Shown piece after piece: positions 29,949-39,788 of a DNA stretch of 62,673 nt. The DNA lies in contig CACNWE010000012.1 in NCBI GenBank assembly GCA_902623995.1, forward strand, positions 1-62,673, read 5' to 3'. The stretch comes from an uncultured SAR116 cluster alpha proteobacterium. GTDB lineage: Bacteria > Pseudomonadota > Alphaproteobacteria > Puniceispirillales > Marisalimonadaceae. Each line of letters starts with the position of its first letter. Position 1 is the stretch's first letter. A program made the translations under genes and the position numbers. A model generated the notes under the pieces. The model worked only from the letters and a program-made list of their open reading frames with translations. It was not told where the DNA came from and searched no databases.

Positions 29949-30824
29949 TTATAGTAATCCCGCTTTTCCTAGAGCATCTCTAACATTTGTTTTACTTACT
30001 TCTTCAATTTCTACAATTGGAAGTCTTGCCTCTGAAGTACATAGCCCTAATACTGATGCAGCATATTTAAGTGGACCTGGGCTTGTTTCATAAAATAATG
30101 CATCGTGTAAAGGCATCAATTTTTTATTTATTTCTTGAGCAGTTGAAATATCTCCTTGTTTCCATGCATTGTGCATCCTTGAAAGTAATTTAGGAGCGAT
30201 ATTTGATGTAACGGATATACAACCATGGCCACCAGCAGCTAAATAAGCTAATGCAGTCCCATCTTCACCAGACAGTTGAATGAAATCCTCACCAATTAAA
30301 TTTTGTAACCTTGTAGGTCTTGCTAAATCAGCAGTTGCATCTTTCACACCTACAATTAGATCATTTTCAGCTAATTTAGCCATAGTAGCATCATTCATCT
30401 TTATTACTGAACGACCCGGTATATCATATATAATTATTGGCTTAGTTGAATTTTTTATAAGCTCATTATAATGAGCTATTAAACCTGACTGAGTAGGTTT
30501 ATTATAATAAGGTGTAACAACTAACAAACCATCAGCACCTGCAGAACATGCGTGTCTTACGAAATCGACAGCTTCATTCGTAGAATTTGAACCTGCACCT
30601 GCTATAACTGGAACTCTTCCATTTGACTGGTTTATACATACTTCTACAAGTTTCTTGTGCTCTTCATGAGATAAAGTAGGTGACTCACCAGTTGTTCCAA
30701 CTGGAACTAAGCCATTTGTTCCATTTTCTATCTGAAAATCGATTAATCTTCTATAAGCTTCAAAGTCTACTTTATTATCTTTAAATGGAGTTAATAAAGC
30801 AGTGTATGAACCATGAAATAACAT
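29949..30824 (-). CDS. dapA: 4-hydroxy-tetrahydrodipicolinate synthase
   Basis: DapA condenses pyruvate and aspartate semialdehyde, the first committed step to lysine and diaminopimelate. I place the start at the ATG at 30824 ('MLFHGSYTALLTPF'), because GAGGTG lies five bases upstream and homologues start here. The open frame runs 20 codons further without a ribosome site. 'GTTGESPTLSHEEHKKLVE', 'VTPYYNKPTQ' and the Schiff-base Lys in 'LIVGVKDAT' are present. The resulting 291-residue length is standard. Confidence 0.96.
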   Translation of the reverse strand: MLFHGSYTALLTPFKDNKVDFEAYRRLIDFQIENGTNGLVPVGTTGESPTLSHEEHKKLVEVCINQSNGRVPVIAGAGSNSTNEAVDFVRHACSAGADGLLVVTPYYNKPTQSGLIAHYNELIKNSTKPIIIYDIPGRSVIKMNDATMAKLAENDLIVGVKDATADLARPTRLQNLIGEDFIQLSGEDGTALAYLAAGGHGCISVTSNIAPKLLSRMHNAWKQGDISTAQEINKKLMPLHDALFYETSPGPLKYAASVLGLCTSEARLPIVEIEEVSKTNVRDALGKAGLL

Positions 30825-30915
30825 AAAGCACCTCGCAAAAAAAAATATTTTGTATATCATACTCATGTCATTTAAATTTAACAAGATTTAGAATAAAATA
30901 ATCTAGGAAATATTA

Positions 30916-31899
30916 ATGGTTAATACTCAGGTTACATACGATACTATTTATAAGGCATCTAAGAGGTTAGAAGGTAAGATTATAAGAACACCAATTTTAC
31001 AATCTAAATACATTAATGAAAAGTTAGAGTCTAATATTTTTTTAAAAGCCGAAAACCTTCAGACCATAGGTGCGTTTAAATTTAGAGGAGCTATGAATTC
31101 AATTCTCCAGCTTCCGTTAGATATTAAGAAAGTATTAGCGTGGTCAAGTGGAAATCATGCACAAGCGGTAGCTGCTGCATCAAAAATAACAGGTCGCCAA
31201 GCAACAATTGTAATGCCAGAAGATAGTCCAAAAGCCAAACTGAATGGAACTGCTTTTTGGGGTGCCAATATAATAAAGTATGATAGGAACAAAGAAAATA
31301 GAGAGGAGATTGGAAAAAAAATAGCAAAAGAATTAAATGCTACAATTATCCCCCCATTTGATGATGAAAAAGTTATAATTGGACAAGGTACTGCTGGTAT
31401 AGAATGTATAGAACAATTAAATAAAATTAATGTTATACCGGACATTGTATTGTGTTGTTGTGGTGGTGGTGGCCTTATTGCTGGAATTAGTACTGCAATA
31501 AAAGAAAAGTTTAAAAATGCTAAAATATATTCTGTTGAACCTGAGAATTTTGATGATACAAAAAAATCTCTTGAAAAGGGTTTTATAATTTCAAATTCAA
31601 TGAACCATAAATCTATTTGTGATGCACTATTAGCTGAAAAACCTGGTAAAATAACTTTTGAGATTAATAGATTAAATCTAACCTCAGGAATATCGGTTAC
31701 GGATAACGAATCCTTAATTGCTATGAAAACAGCATTTAATCATCTTAAGATAGTTTTAGAACCAGGTGGTGCTGTGGCTTTAGCAGCTGCTATTTTTAAA
31801 AAGATAAATATTACAAATAAGAATGTTCTAGTAATTGCATCTGGTGGGAATGTTGATAAAGATATTTTTGCAAATAGCCTAAGCCAAAAAGAGATTTAA
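30916..31899 (+). CDS. PLP-dependent threonine/serine dehydratase family protein
   Basis: This fold-type II PLP enzyme has 327 residues. The PLP Lys lies in 'GAFKFRGAMNSI', the phosphate-binding glycine loop is 'CCGGGGLIAGIS', and 'SSGNHAQAVAAASKITG' is the substrate loop. It lacks the regulatory ACT domain of biosynthetic IlvA. It could be a catabolic threonine dehydratase, a serine racemase/dehydratase or a threo-3-hydroxyaspartate dehydratase. An AGGAA site precedes the ATG. It is divergent from dapA. Confidence 0.88.
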   Translation: MVNTQVTYDTIYKASKRLEGKIIRTPILQSKYINEKLESNIFLKAENLQTIGAFKFRGAMNSILQLPLDIKKVLAWSSGNHAQAVAAASKITGRQATIVMPEDSPKAKLNGTAFWGANIIKYDRNKENREEIGKKIAKELNATIIPPFDDEKVIIGQGTAGIECIEQLNKINVIPDIVLCCCGGGGLIAGISTAIKEKFKNAKIYSVEPENFDDTKKSLEKGFIISNSMNHKSICDALLAEKPGKITFEINRLNLTSGISVTDNESLIAMKTAFNHLKIVLEPGGAVALAAAIFKKINITNKNVLVIASGGNVDKDIFANSLSQKEI

Positions 31900-31901
31900 A
31901 A

Positions 31902-32477
31902 TTATTCTGTTAAAATATTAATTACTTTTTCTGTTTTAGGCCTTCTTCTTTCGACTGGCTCTTTTACTTTGTTTCCAATATAAATGAAACCAGCTAGTTT
32001 ATCAGTTCCAGGCTTTCCATCAACTTCCTTTATCATTCTATCATTGTATGAGTACCATTCTGTAAGCCATTGAGCGGCATAACCTAAAGATTGGGCGGCA
32101 ATTAGTATATTTGAACATACAGCTCCTGTAGATAATGCCATCTCCCATGATGGTATTTTAGAATCTGATACAGGTTTAAATAATACAGCTATCACTGCAC
32201 TAGCCCTCAGAAATCTATTTTTTTCAAAATCTATTTCTTCTTCTGTTGCTTCAGGATTATTTTGAATGTATTCAGGCACTAAAATTTCTTTACCTATTCT
32301 GGACCTTGCATCGTCTTTTATAACAGTTAAAAACCAAGGGTTTAAGGCACCATGATCAGGGACTCTGATACCACATGCTAAAATATCATTAAGATCACTT
32401 TCTTCAATGTGACCAACTTTCATAGTTTTAGCTGTTGTAGACCTTCTAGTTTTAAGAAATTTTATTATTTCATTCAT
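31902..32477 (-). CDS. Nitroreductase family protein (YdjA-like)
   Basis: This is an FMN-dependent oxidoreductase. 'FLKTRRSTTAKTM' supplies the N-terminal FMN-phosphate contacts, 'CGIRVPDHGALNPWFLTVI' matches YdjA/RutE-type minimal nitroreductases, and 'SLGYAAQWLTEW' is the second FMN contact. The ATG at 32477 is preferred over the upstream TTG because homologues start just before the RRS motif. The substrate is unknown. It is convergent with the dehydratase gene (2-base gap). Confidence 0.85.
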   Translation of the reverse strand: MNEIIKFLKTRRSTTAKTMKVGHIEESDLNDILACGIRVPDHGALNPWFLTVIKDDARSRIGKEILVPEYIQNNPEATEEEIDFEKNRFLRASAVIAVLFKPVSDSKIPSWEMALSTGAVCSNILIAAQSLGYAAQWLTEWYSYNDRMIKEVDGKPGTDKLAGFIYIGNKVKEPVERRRPKTEKVINILTE

Positions 32478-32561
32478 TGAATTAAACAAAAATAAAGCTT
32501 TACTTGTTAAGTGTTATAATAGAAATGTTACTATAGATGCCATACTTTTAAAAGATTAACA

Positions 32562-33305
32562 ATGTATAATGACCCAACAATAGTGATTGTGATAATATTA
32601 GCAGTAATGGCTGGTGGACTTATCAAAGGTACTATTGGATTTGGGATGCCGATGGTAGCTTTGCCATTAATTGCGTTCGCAGTGCCGGTAACCACAGCTA
32701 TGGTTTTACTTTGTGCTCCAATTTTTTTAACTAATTTTTTACAAATACAATTTAAACAAGGTGTTAGTAGCTATAGATTTTTACCAATGTTTTTATTCTT
32801 AGTTGTAGGGCTAATTATAGGTGCAAGGCTAATACTTGAAATAAATTTGAATACAATTACAAGAATAATCGCAATTTTAATAATATTTGCGGCTGTAGTA
32901 AATTGTTTTGGGTTTAAAATCAATAATAATATCAACAAAAAACACGAAAAAATAATCACATCTATTATTGGGTTTGGATCAGGGATATTAGGGGGATTAT
33001 CAACGGTCTACGGACCACCAATGTTAGCTTATTTAGTAGCAGTAGACTTACCCAAAGAGAAATTTGTAAGAACAGTATCAACTATGTATTTTATAGGTTC
33101 TTTTCCATTATATGGGTCATTGATTTATTACGGATTTGCTACAAAACAAGATCTGATTATGAGCTTATCATTGATAATACCCGCTTTGATAGCCCAACAA
33201 TTAGGGACAAAAATAAGGGATAAAATTAATCAAAAACAGTTTAGAAACTGTATTCTAGTAACATTAGTCATTCTTGGTATAATGCTTTTTATTAAAACAA
33301 TATAA
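32562..33305 (+). CDS. TSUP family permease (TauE/SafE-like)
   Basis: The 247-residue protein has about eight hydrophobic segments and the TauE/SafE duplicated pattern: 'GLIKGTIGFGMPMVALPLI' in the first half and 'GFGSGILGGLSTVYGPPML' in the second. The family exports or imports small organic anions such as sulfite, sulfoacetate or taurine derivatives. The neighbours give no substrate. It is convergent with the YczE-like gene. Confidence 0.85.
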   Translation: MYNDPTIVIVIILAVMAGGLIKGTIGFGMPMVALPLIAFAVPVTTAMVLLCAPIFLTNFLQIQFKQGVSSYRFLPMFLFLVVGLIIGARLILEINLNTITRIIAILIIFAAVVNCFGFKINNNINKKHEKIITSIIGFGSGILGGLSTVYGPPMLAYLVAVDLPKEKFVRTVSTMYFIGSFPLYGSLIYYGFATKQDLIMSLSLIIPALIAQQLGTKIRDKINQKQFRNCILVTLVILGIMLFIKTI

Positions 33306-33310
33306 ATGAA

Positions 33311-33985
33311 TTATTTTTTTAAAACAGGAACTAACTTCAGGCTTAATGATATGAAAGGTCCAATCAAAATAGCAAAAATAATTGTTCCAATGCCAAAAGT
33401 ACCCCCTAAAAGCCAACCTAAAAAAACTATAAAAAATTCTAAGCTGAAACGAATTAGGCTAATAGGTTTGTTATAGTTTTTAGCAATTCCAGTCATTAAA
33501 CCATCTCTTGTCCCTGGACCAAGATTAGCTATTAAATAAATACCACTTCCAAATGCGACTATAAATGTTCCCAAAACAGATAGAAACAAAGGATTAAAGA
33601 CATCATTAAAAAATTGAATTAATGGTATTAAACCACCCATTGTTAATGCAATTATAATTATATTCATGATCGTACCTAATCCAGGTTTAAGTTTTAATGG
33701 GAACCATAAAATTAATACTACACAACTTATATAAAATGTTGATAAACCCACACCAATGTCAAATTCTCTAGCAATACCCTCAGCTAAGACTGTCCATGGT
33801 GTGACGCCATTTTGGGAAATTACTAATATACTTTCACCTAAACCAAATAGAAACAAACCAAGACATAGAAAAAAAAAAGTTTCTAATTTTGGTTTGAGAT
33901 TATCAGGTTTATGTGAACTCCAAGTTGTTTTGGGAACAGAAGTTATCAAAAAAACATTTGAAATTAGTTTCAAATTTGATGTCAA
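33311..33985 (-). CDS. YczE/YitT-like multi-pass membrane protein
   Basis: The 224 residues form about five membrane helices. The pattern 'FLFGLGESILVISQNGVTPW' and 'LGPGTRDGLMTGIAK' is that of the YczE (COG2364) family, whose biochemical role is unclear; Bacillus YczE is linked to antibiotic synthetase activation. The apparent start is TTG at 33985, with a weak ribosome site. The first ~30 residues may not be translated. It lies 18 bases after the hydroxy-acid dehydrogenase gene. Confidence 0.7.
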   Translation of the reverse strand: MTSNLKLISNVFLITSVPKTTWSSHKPDNLKPKLETFFFLCLGLFLFGLGESILVISQNGVTPWTVLAEGIAREFDIGVGLSTFYISCVVLILWFPLKLKPGLGTIMNIIIIALTMGGLIPLIQFFNDVFNPLFLSVLGTFIVAFGSGIYLIANLGPGTRDGLMTGIAKNYNKPISLIRFSLEFFIVFLGWLLGGTFGIGTIIFAILIGPFISLSLKLVPVLKK

Positions 33986-34003
33986 TAATTTACCAATTAA
34001 ATT

Positions 34004-35152
34004 TTATCTAAATTTTATATTTGATCTATTTAATTCTTTTATGCTAGTGCATCCCATCAATTTCATATCTCTTTCTATTTCACTTCGATATAAACCTAAA
34101 GCTTTTTCGACACCCTTTTGACCAGCTGCAGCTAGAGCATATAAGTATAACCTTCCACCAGAGCAAGCTTTTGCACCAACTGATAATGCTTTTAAAATAT
34201 GAGTGCCTCTTTGGATACCACCTTCACAAATAACATCAATTTTATCTCCTACAGCATCAACAATTTCAGCTAATTGATCAAAAGGTGCTCTTGCTCCATC
34301 TAATTGTCGACCACCATGATTTGAAACCATTATACCAGTACAGCCAATGTCAACTGCTTTTTTTGCATCTTCAACACTCATTATACCTTTTAGTGCAAAA
34401 TGACCACCCCACTTTGAACATAAACGTTCAGCATCTTTCCAATTCATAGATTGGTCTAACATTGATGAAAAATAATTACCTATAGAGGTCGCTGTGTTTG
34501 TCCCTTCACTTACATGATCTTGTAATTGTGGTAATTCAAATTTGGGTTTAGTTAAATAATTTATTGCCCACATTGGTTTAGAGGCAAAGCTAAATAGGCT
34601 AGCTAGAGTTAGTCTAGGTGGCGATGTAAAGCCAGTTCTAAGATCTCTTTCTCGATTACCTCCTGTAATTGTATCAACAGTAAGAGCCAGAACGTCAAAT
34701 TTAGCTGCCTTAACCCTCTCAAGCATACTGTCATTTAGACCCCTGTCTTTATGAAAATAAAATTGAAACATCTTAGGCGTGGAAACAATTGAAGATATCT
34801 CTTCAACACTAACTGTACCTAATGAAGATACTCCAAACATAGTTCCAAATTTTTGTGCTGCTTTTCCAACAGCTCTCTCTCCATCATAATGAAATAGTCT
34901 TTGTAAAGCAGTTGGAGCACAATAAAAGGGTAAATCTAATTTCTTTCCAAAAATAGTTGTAGATAAATCAACATTTTTAACCCCTCTAAGTACATTTGGT
35001 ATTAAATCAGCATCATTATAAGCAGCAGTGTTTCTATTATATGTAACTTCATCATCCGCTGCACCATCTATATAGTGATATATGGGTGAAGGAAGTTTTT
35101 TTCTAGCTAATTTTCTAAAATCTTGAAAATTATGACAATCACTTAAATTCAT
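34004..35152 (-). CDS. lldD: FMN-dependent alpha-hydroxy-acid dehydrogenase (L-lactate dehydrogenase type)
   Basis: This TIM-barrel flavoenzyme oxidises (S)-2-hydroxy acids and passes electrons to the respiratory chain or oxygen. The 382 residues include 'FYCAPTALQRLFHYDGERA', the active-site His/Arg motif 'VSNHGGRQLDGARAPFDQL' and 'CEGGIQRGTHILKALSVGAK'. The substrate may be lactate, glycolate or mandelate; the TRAP system of the window may import related acids, but this is inference. It is divergent from the enolase-superfamily gene, which suggests a shared promoter region. Confidence 0.88.
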   Translation of the reverse strand: MNLSDCHNFQDFRKLARKKLPSPIYHYIDGAADDEVTYNRNTAAYNDADLIPNVLRGVKNVDLSTTIFGKKLDLPFYCAPTALQRLFHYDGERAVGKAAQKFGTMFGVSSLGTVSVEEISSIVSTPKMFQFYFHKDRGLNDSMLERVKAAKFDVLALTVDTITGGNRERDLRTGFTSPPRLTLASLFSFASKPMWAINYLTKPKFELPQLQDHVSEGTNTATSIGNYFSSMLDQSMNWKDAERLCSKWGGHFALKGIMSVEDAKKAVDIGCTGIMVSNHGGRQLDGARAPFDQLAEIVDAVGDKIDVICEGGIQRGTHILKALSVGAKACSGGRLYLYALAAAGQKGVEKALGLYRSEIERDMKLMGCTSIKELNRSNIKFR

Positions 35153-35276
35153 TATATTTCCTTTACATGCAATGATGTGATACCTATTTTAAATAATAAT
35201 TTTTAATATTTTTACTAGTAGTTACATAAATATAATTTTTTTTGATTTGTCTATGCAAATTTTAAATGGAAAATAA

Positions 35277-36455
35277 ATGAACCAAATTAAAAGAGTTGAA
35301 ATACACGAATTCAAACACTCAGCAATAAATTTAGACCTATTAACTAATGCAAATACAATTGGAGCAGTAGGATATTCCAAAGGCCAATCGATTAAATTGG
35401 ATAAGTTCGCGGTTATAATAGAAACTAAGGATGGATGTAAGGGTGAGTACGTTACTCACTGGGGAGGCAATCAAGCAGCTTGCGCTCAAGCAAAAATGTT
35501 AGCACCCAAATTATTAGAATATAATGCTGAAGAAAGAGAAAAAATATACGACGACTTTAAAAGAGAACTTAGACAATTTGATCATATGGGCCATGGCCCA
35601 TTAGATATTGCATTGTGGGATTGGGCCGGCAAGAAGTTAAATTGTTCAATCACTGTATTATTAGGAAGTTACAGAAAATATCTTAAAGCATATGCAAGCA
35701 CATATCATGGTGACAGAAATGGTGGTTTAGATAGCAAGGAAGCTTTTGCTGATTTTGCTGATCAATGCTTTGATATGGGTTACAAAGCTTTTAAAATACA
35801 TGGATGGCATGAAGGGGATGCAAAAGAAGAAGCGGAAAATGTTTTACATGTCGCAAAAAAAGTTGGAGATAAGATGACTTTAATGCTTGACCCAGCTTGC
35901 CAACTAAAAACTTTTGCCGATGCACTTTATGTTGGGAAAGCTTGTGATGAAGCAAATTTCTTTTGGTTAGAAGATCCATATAGAGATAGTGGAGTGTCAG
36001 CTTTTTCACATAAACGTCTAAGAGAAATGTTAAAAACTCCAATATTACAAACAGAACATATTAGAGGATTAGAAACCAAATGTGATTTTCTTCTTGCCGG
36101 AGGAACTGACTTTCTAAGATCTGATCCGGAATATGATATGGGTATAACTGGAGCAATAAAAATTTCACACTTGGCAGAATCTTTTGGTGTAGATGTTGAA
36201 ATTCACGCCTGCGGTCCTGCTCATAGGCATGTAATGGCTGCTACTAGAAACACCAATTTTTATGAAGTTGCTCTAGTAGGCCCTGATTGCCCTAATACAA
36301 TGGCTCCAGTATACAAGTGTGGCTACAGTGATATGATTGATTGCATTAATAAAGATGGCTTTGTACCTGTACCTGATGGAATTGGATTAGGAGTTGAATA
36401 TGATTGGGACTTTATTAAAGCTAACACAACAAATCTAACTATTTTTGAAAAATAA
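35277..36455 (+). CDS. Mandelate racemase/enolase-superfamily sugar acid dehydratase-like protein
   Basis: The 392-residue protein has the capping domain (residues 1-130, 'GHGPLDIALWDWAGKKL') and the barrel with a K-x-H at the first catalytic position ('YKAFKIHGWHEG'). Metal ligands are in 'LMLDPACQ', 'FWLEDPYRD' and 'ILQTEHIRG', and the distal 'VEIHACGPAHRHVMAA' is present. Most mandelate racemase-group enzymes have K-x-K, so the His is a variation. Acid sugar dehydration is the likely chemistry; the substrate is unknown. It overlaps or abuts the photolyase gene. Confidence 0.83.
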   Translation: MNQIKRVEIHEFKHSAINLDLLTNANTIGAVGYSKGQSIKLDKFAVIIETKDGCKGEYVTHWGGNQAACAQAKMLAPKLLEYNAEEREKIYDDFKRELRQFDHMGHGPLDIALWDWAGKKLNCSITVLLGSYRKYLKAYASTYHGDRNGGLDSKEAFADFADQCFDMGYKAFKIHGWHEGDAKEEAENVLHVAKKVGDKMTLMLDPACQLKTFADALYVGKACDEANFFWLEDPYRDSGVSAFSHKRLREMLKTPILQTEHIRGLETKCDFLLAGGTDFLRSDPEYDMGITGAIKISHLAESFGVDVEIHACGPAHRHVMAATRNTNFYEVALVGPDCPNTMAPVYKCGYSDMIDCINKDGFVPVPDGIGLGVEYDWDFIKANTTNLTIFEK

Positions 36456-36456
36456 A

Positions 36457-37959
36457 ATGTTAAATAATGACATATTAATTATTCTTGGCAACCAATTGTT
36501 TCCGCTAGAGCATATTAAAAAAACTAAAGTTAGCAAAGTTTTTATGGCTGAAGATTTTGGTCTAACTACTTATCATAAACATCATAAATTAAAAATTTTG
36601 ATGTTTCTTTGGTCAATGAGGCAGTATAAAGACAATCTAATCCAAAATGGTTACACTGTATTTTATCACTCAATTGAAGAAGAAAGTTTTCATGAAAAGT
36701 ATGAAGATAAATTATTTAAAGTAATTAAAAATAATAATATCGAAAAATTAAAATATTTTGAAATTGAAGACAAAAATTTTGAAGATAAAATTGTTAACTT
36801 TATAAATAAACAAAATATTCATAAAGAAGTATTTCAAAGCCCTATGTTTCTCACTTCAAGAAAAGAATTTTTTGAGTTCGCTAAAGAACAAAAAAAATTA
36901 ATCCGTATGGCAAGTTTTTATCAAAAAATAAGAACTAAAATGAATATTCTTATTGATGAGAACAATAAACCAATTGGAGGAAAATGGTCTTATGACGAGG
37001 ATAATAGAAAAAAAATACCTAAAAATACTTTGATTCCAAAAATGCCTGATTTTAATAATAATAATGATATCAATGAGTTAAAATTTATTATTAATAAAAA
37101 ATTTAAAGATCATCCAGGTTTGATAAATAACTTATGGATGCCAACAAACAGAGAAGAATCATTAAATTGGTTAGATGAATTTTTTAAAGAAAAATTTTTT
37201 AATTTTGGAGATTACGAAGATGCTGTTGTTTCTGAAAACAATTTTCTTTTTCATAGTGCAATAAGTCCAATACTTAATATGGGCCTCTTAACACCTAATG
37301 AAGTAATTCAAAAAGCAATAGATTTTGCAAAATTAAATTCAATTCCTATCAATTCCTTAGAGGGTTTTATTCGACAAATTATTGGATGGAGAGAATTTAT
37401 TAGAGGTATTTACCATTACAAGGGTAAAGAAGAACAAACTTCTAATTTTTGGAAACATGAAAGAAAATTAACTACTGATTGGTATGAAGGCACAACTGGT
37501 ATCATACCTTTAGATGATGCAATTAAAGATTGTATAAAATATGGTTACACACATCACATACCAAGGTTAATGATTATTTGTAATATAATGAATCTTTCGA
37601 AAATAGATCCAAATGAAATATATAAATGGTTTATGGAAATGTTTGTAGATTCCTCAGATTGGGTAATGGTTCCTAACGTTTATGGAATGGGTACATTCGC
37701 AGATGGAGGAATATTTGCAACAAAGCCTTATTCCTGTGGCTCGAATTATATTTTAAAAATGAGTAATTATAAAAAAGATCGATGGTGCGATATTGTGGAT
37801 GGATTATATTGGATGTTTATGCAAGATAATATAACTTTTTTCAAAAACAATCCAAGACTTGCAATATTGGTTAAATCATTAGAAAGAATGAGTAAGGACA
37901 GAAAAAAAATTATATTTGAAAAAGCAAACCATTTCATTGAAAAGAAGACTTTAATTTAA
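36457..37959 (+). CDS. Photolyase/cryptochrome-related protein (PhrB/CryPro-like)
   Basis: This belongs to the deoxyribodipyrimidine photolyase-related family (COG3046) that includes bacterial (6-4) photolyases. I start it at the ATG at 36457 ('MLNNDILIILGNQLFP'); a TTG lies 12 bases upstream. 'QIIGWREFIRGIYHYKG', 'THHIPRLMIICNIMNL' and 'NVYGMGTFADGGIFATKPYS' are the FAD/DNA-binding signatures. The C-x2-C that holds two ligands of the 4Fe-4S cluster after 'KMSNY' is absent and the loop is short; Cys359, 427 and 444 remain. It may be a cluster-free member. Confidence 0.88.
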   Translation: MLNNDILIILGNQLFPLEHIKKTKVSKVFMAEDFGLTTYHKHHKLKILMFLWSMRQYKDNLIQNGYTVFYHSIEEESFHEKYEDKLFKVIKNNNIEKLKYFEIEDKNFEDKIVNFINKQNIHKEVFQSPMFLTSRKEFFEFAKEQKKLIRMASFYQKIRTKMNILIDENNKPIGGKWSYDEDNRKKIPKNTLIPKMPDFNNNNDINELKFIINKKFKDHPGLINNLWMPTNREESLNWLDEFFKEKFFNFGDYEDAVVSENNFLFHSAISPILNMGLLTPNEVIQKAIDFAKLNSIPINSLEGFIRQIIGWREFIRGIYHYKGKEEQTSNFWKHERKLTTDWYEGTTGIIPLDDAIKDCIKYGYTHHIPRLMIICNIMNLSKIDPNEIYKWFMEMFVDSSDWVMVPNVYGMGTFADGGIFATKPYSCGSNYILKMSNYKKDRWCDIVDGLYWMFMQDNITFFKNNPRLAILVKSLERMSKDRKKIIFEKANHFIEKKTLI

Positions 37960-38000
37960 ATTTATTAAAGTTTATTCATAAAGTTTTGTAAAATAAAAGA

Positions 38001-38441
38001 TTAAGTTTTTAATTTTTTTATTCGAAAATTTTCTTTATTTGCTCCTAGGAACATTTGATATAATAAAAGGGCTTCAGTTACATTTTTTAGCCATTCTACA
38101 GGATACAAAACACCATAATTAATAATATCACCACCTAACATAATTAAAAAAAAATTCGTACAAAAATATATTAAGAAAAAGTATTTTCCAATAGGTATAA
38201 AAAAATATATTAAAATCAGACTTATTAATGAAAAAAAAGACATAAATATTGTAGCATATAATTCAAATTTGCCATCTAATAATGCTGTTATGTATCCAGG
38301 GTTTATGAAACGACTAATCCCATAATATTTTTCAAAATCAAAAACACTTGGGATAAGACCTGTCAATATTACTGTAAAAACCATTAATAAAATAATTCTT
38401 CTAAAAAATATTTTATTAGTTTCTACTTTTTCATTATTCAT
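38001..38441 (-). CDS. Four-helix membrane protein of unknown function
   Basis: The 146 residues contain four hydrophobic stretches (around 17-35, 62-82, 86-106 and 118-134) with a conserved-looking 'GISRFINPGYITALLDGKFE' loop. I do not recognise the family with confidence. It lies 9 bases after the MATE gene and is likely co-transcribed with it. It converges on the photolyase gene. Confidence 0.65.
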   Translation of the reverse strand: MNNEKVETNKIFFRRIILLMVFTVILTGLIPSVFDFEKYYGISRFINPGYITALLDGKFELYATIFMSFFSLISLILIYFFIPIGKYFFLIYFCTNFFLIMLGGDIINYGVLYPVEWLKNVTEALLLYQMFLGANKENFRIKKLKT

Positions 38442-38450
38442 TAATAAACC

Positions 38451-39767
38451 TTAATCAATTTTAACCAATTTGAAAACGCGAGGTAAATATATCGTTAAAA
38501 AAACTCCCCTTGAAATTAGAAATAAAAGAAAACAAGAATATAACTCTTTTAAATCTAAATTATTTTTAAACCAAAATTCTAAAATAATGAAAAAAAATAA
38601 CGATGAAAATATTATACAATTGCGCATTTCTTTAGCTAATGTTGAACCAATAAAAATTCCATCCAATTGAAAAGCTGACATAGATATAAATGGTGTAATA
38701 ATAACTAATCCCCATAATCCTAATGTCAAATCTCTTAATACGCTTATATCAGTAAAAATAGAAATTAGATAAAATTCGAAAAGGTACAAAATAATACCAA
38801 TAAATATTGAAAAAAATAAAGCAAATTCAGTTGTAATTCTTATGGCTTTATAAATATTTCTGTTATTTTGAGATCCAATAGAAACACCTACACAAGACTC
38901 TGCAGAATGTGCAAATGCATCTAACGAATATGATGACAAACTAAAAATTACTAATAAAATTTCAATTGTAGCAAGCTCGTCAACACCAATAAGACCTGCT
39001 TTTTTTATCACATATGCTTGTACTGAAACCATTAGCATTGTTCTTATAAATAAATCTTTGCTTATAGAGAATAATTTAAAAAATCTTGATATACTTTTAA
39101 ACTTTTTAAGATTTAAAGTTTCTAAATTTAATTTTTTTATTGAATATGAAAAAATTATAATTGACATAATAAAACCAGAAAATTGTGCTAAAACACTACC
39201 TAGCGCAACACCAAATATACCATAATCTAAAATCACTGCTAAATATAAAGAACAAATTACATTCACAACATTGATAGTGACAAGTTGAATCATCACTGCT
39301 TTTGTTTTTTGCATTCCAAAAAACCAACCTAGAAATACTAAATTCACTAACCCAGCCGGCAAGCCAATCATTCTTACAAAGAGATATTCTTTATATAATA
39401 TTCGCAGTTTTTCCTCAGGAGTTAAAAAATAAACTGATAAATTGAACAGAAATTCTTTTGATAAAAATAAAATTATTCCAATTAAAAGGGCTATAAATAA
39501 TGGTCTTAACAAACTTAACAATACTTCATCGAAGTCTTTAGAACCTAGTTTTTGAGATACTATTCCAGTAGTTCCCATCCTTAGAAAATTTAGTCCTGCA
39601 TACATAAAGTTGAATACTATACCCCCGAGTGCTATTGCTGCAATATAAGTGCTTTCAGGCATATGCCCCATAATTATAGTATCGGTAAGGCCAACTAAGG
39701 GAATGGTGAAATTTGCAATTATCAATGGCCATGATAATGACCAAATATTTCTTCTGTTAATAACCAT
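38451..39767 (-). CDS. MATE family efflux transporter (DinF-like)
   Basis: The 438-residue protein has twelve predicted membrane segments. The N-terminal half shows 'SWPLIIANFTIPLVGLTDT' with 'IIMGHMPESTYIAAIALGG' and 'RMGTTGIVSQKLGS', the DinF-subgroup pattern. MATE pumps exchange cationic drugs or metabolites for Na+ or H+. The substrate is not known. The second half has the related 'AESCVGVSIGSQN'. Confidence 0.9.
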   Translation of the reverse strand: MVINRRNIWSLSWPLIIANFTIPLVGLTDTIIMGHMPESTYIAAIALGGIVFNFMYAGLNFLRMGTTGIVSQKLGSKDFDEVLLSLLRPLFIALLIGIILFLSKEFLFNLSVYFLTPEEKLRILYKEYLFVRMIGLPAGLVNLVFLGWFFGMQKTKAVMIQLVTINVVNVICSLYLAVILDYGIFGVALGSVLAQFSGFIMSIIIFSYSIKKLNLETLNLKKFKSISRFFKLFSISKDLFIRTMLMVSVQAYVIKKAGLIGVDELATIEILLVIFSLSSYSLDAFAHSAESCVGVSIGSQNNRNIYKAIRITTEFALFFSIFIGIILYLFEFYLISIFTDISVLRDLTLGLWGLVIITPFISMSAFQLDGIFIGSTLAKEMRNCIIFSSLFFFIILEFWFKNNLDLKELYSCFLLFLISRGVFLTIYLPRVFKLVKID

Positions 39768-39788
39768 ATAATTTAGACCAAAAAGAAA

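Noticed and set aside
31124..31445. Two minus-strand open frames inside the Ser/Thr dehydratase gene
   Set aside because: They overlap a conserved PLP enzyme and have no start signals; shadows of its codon bias.
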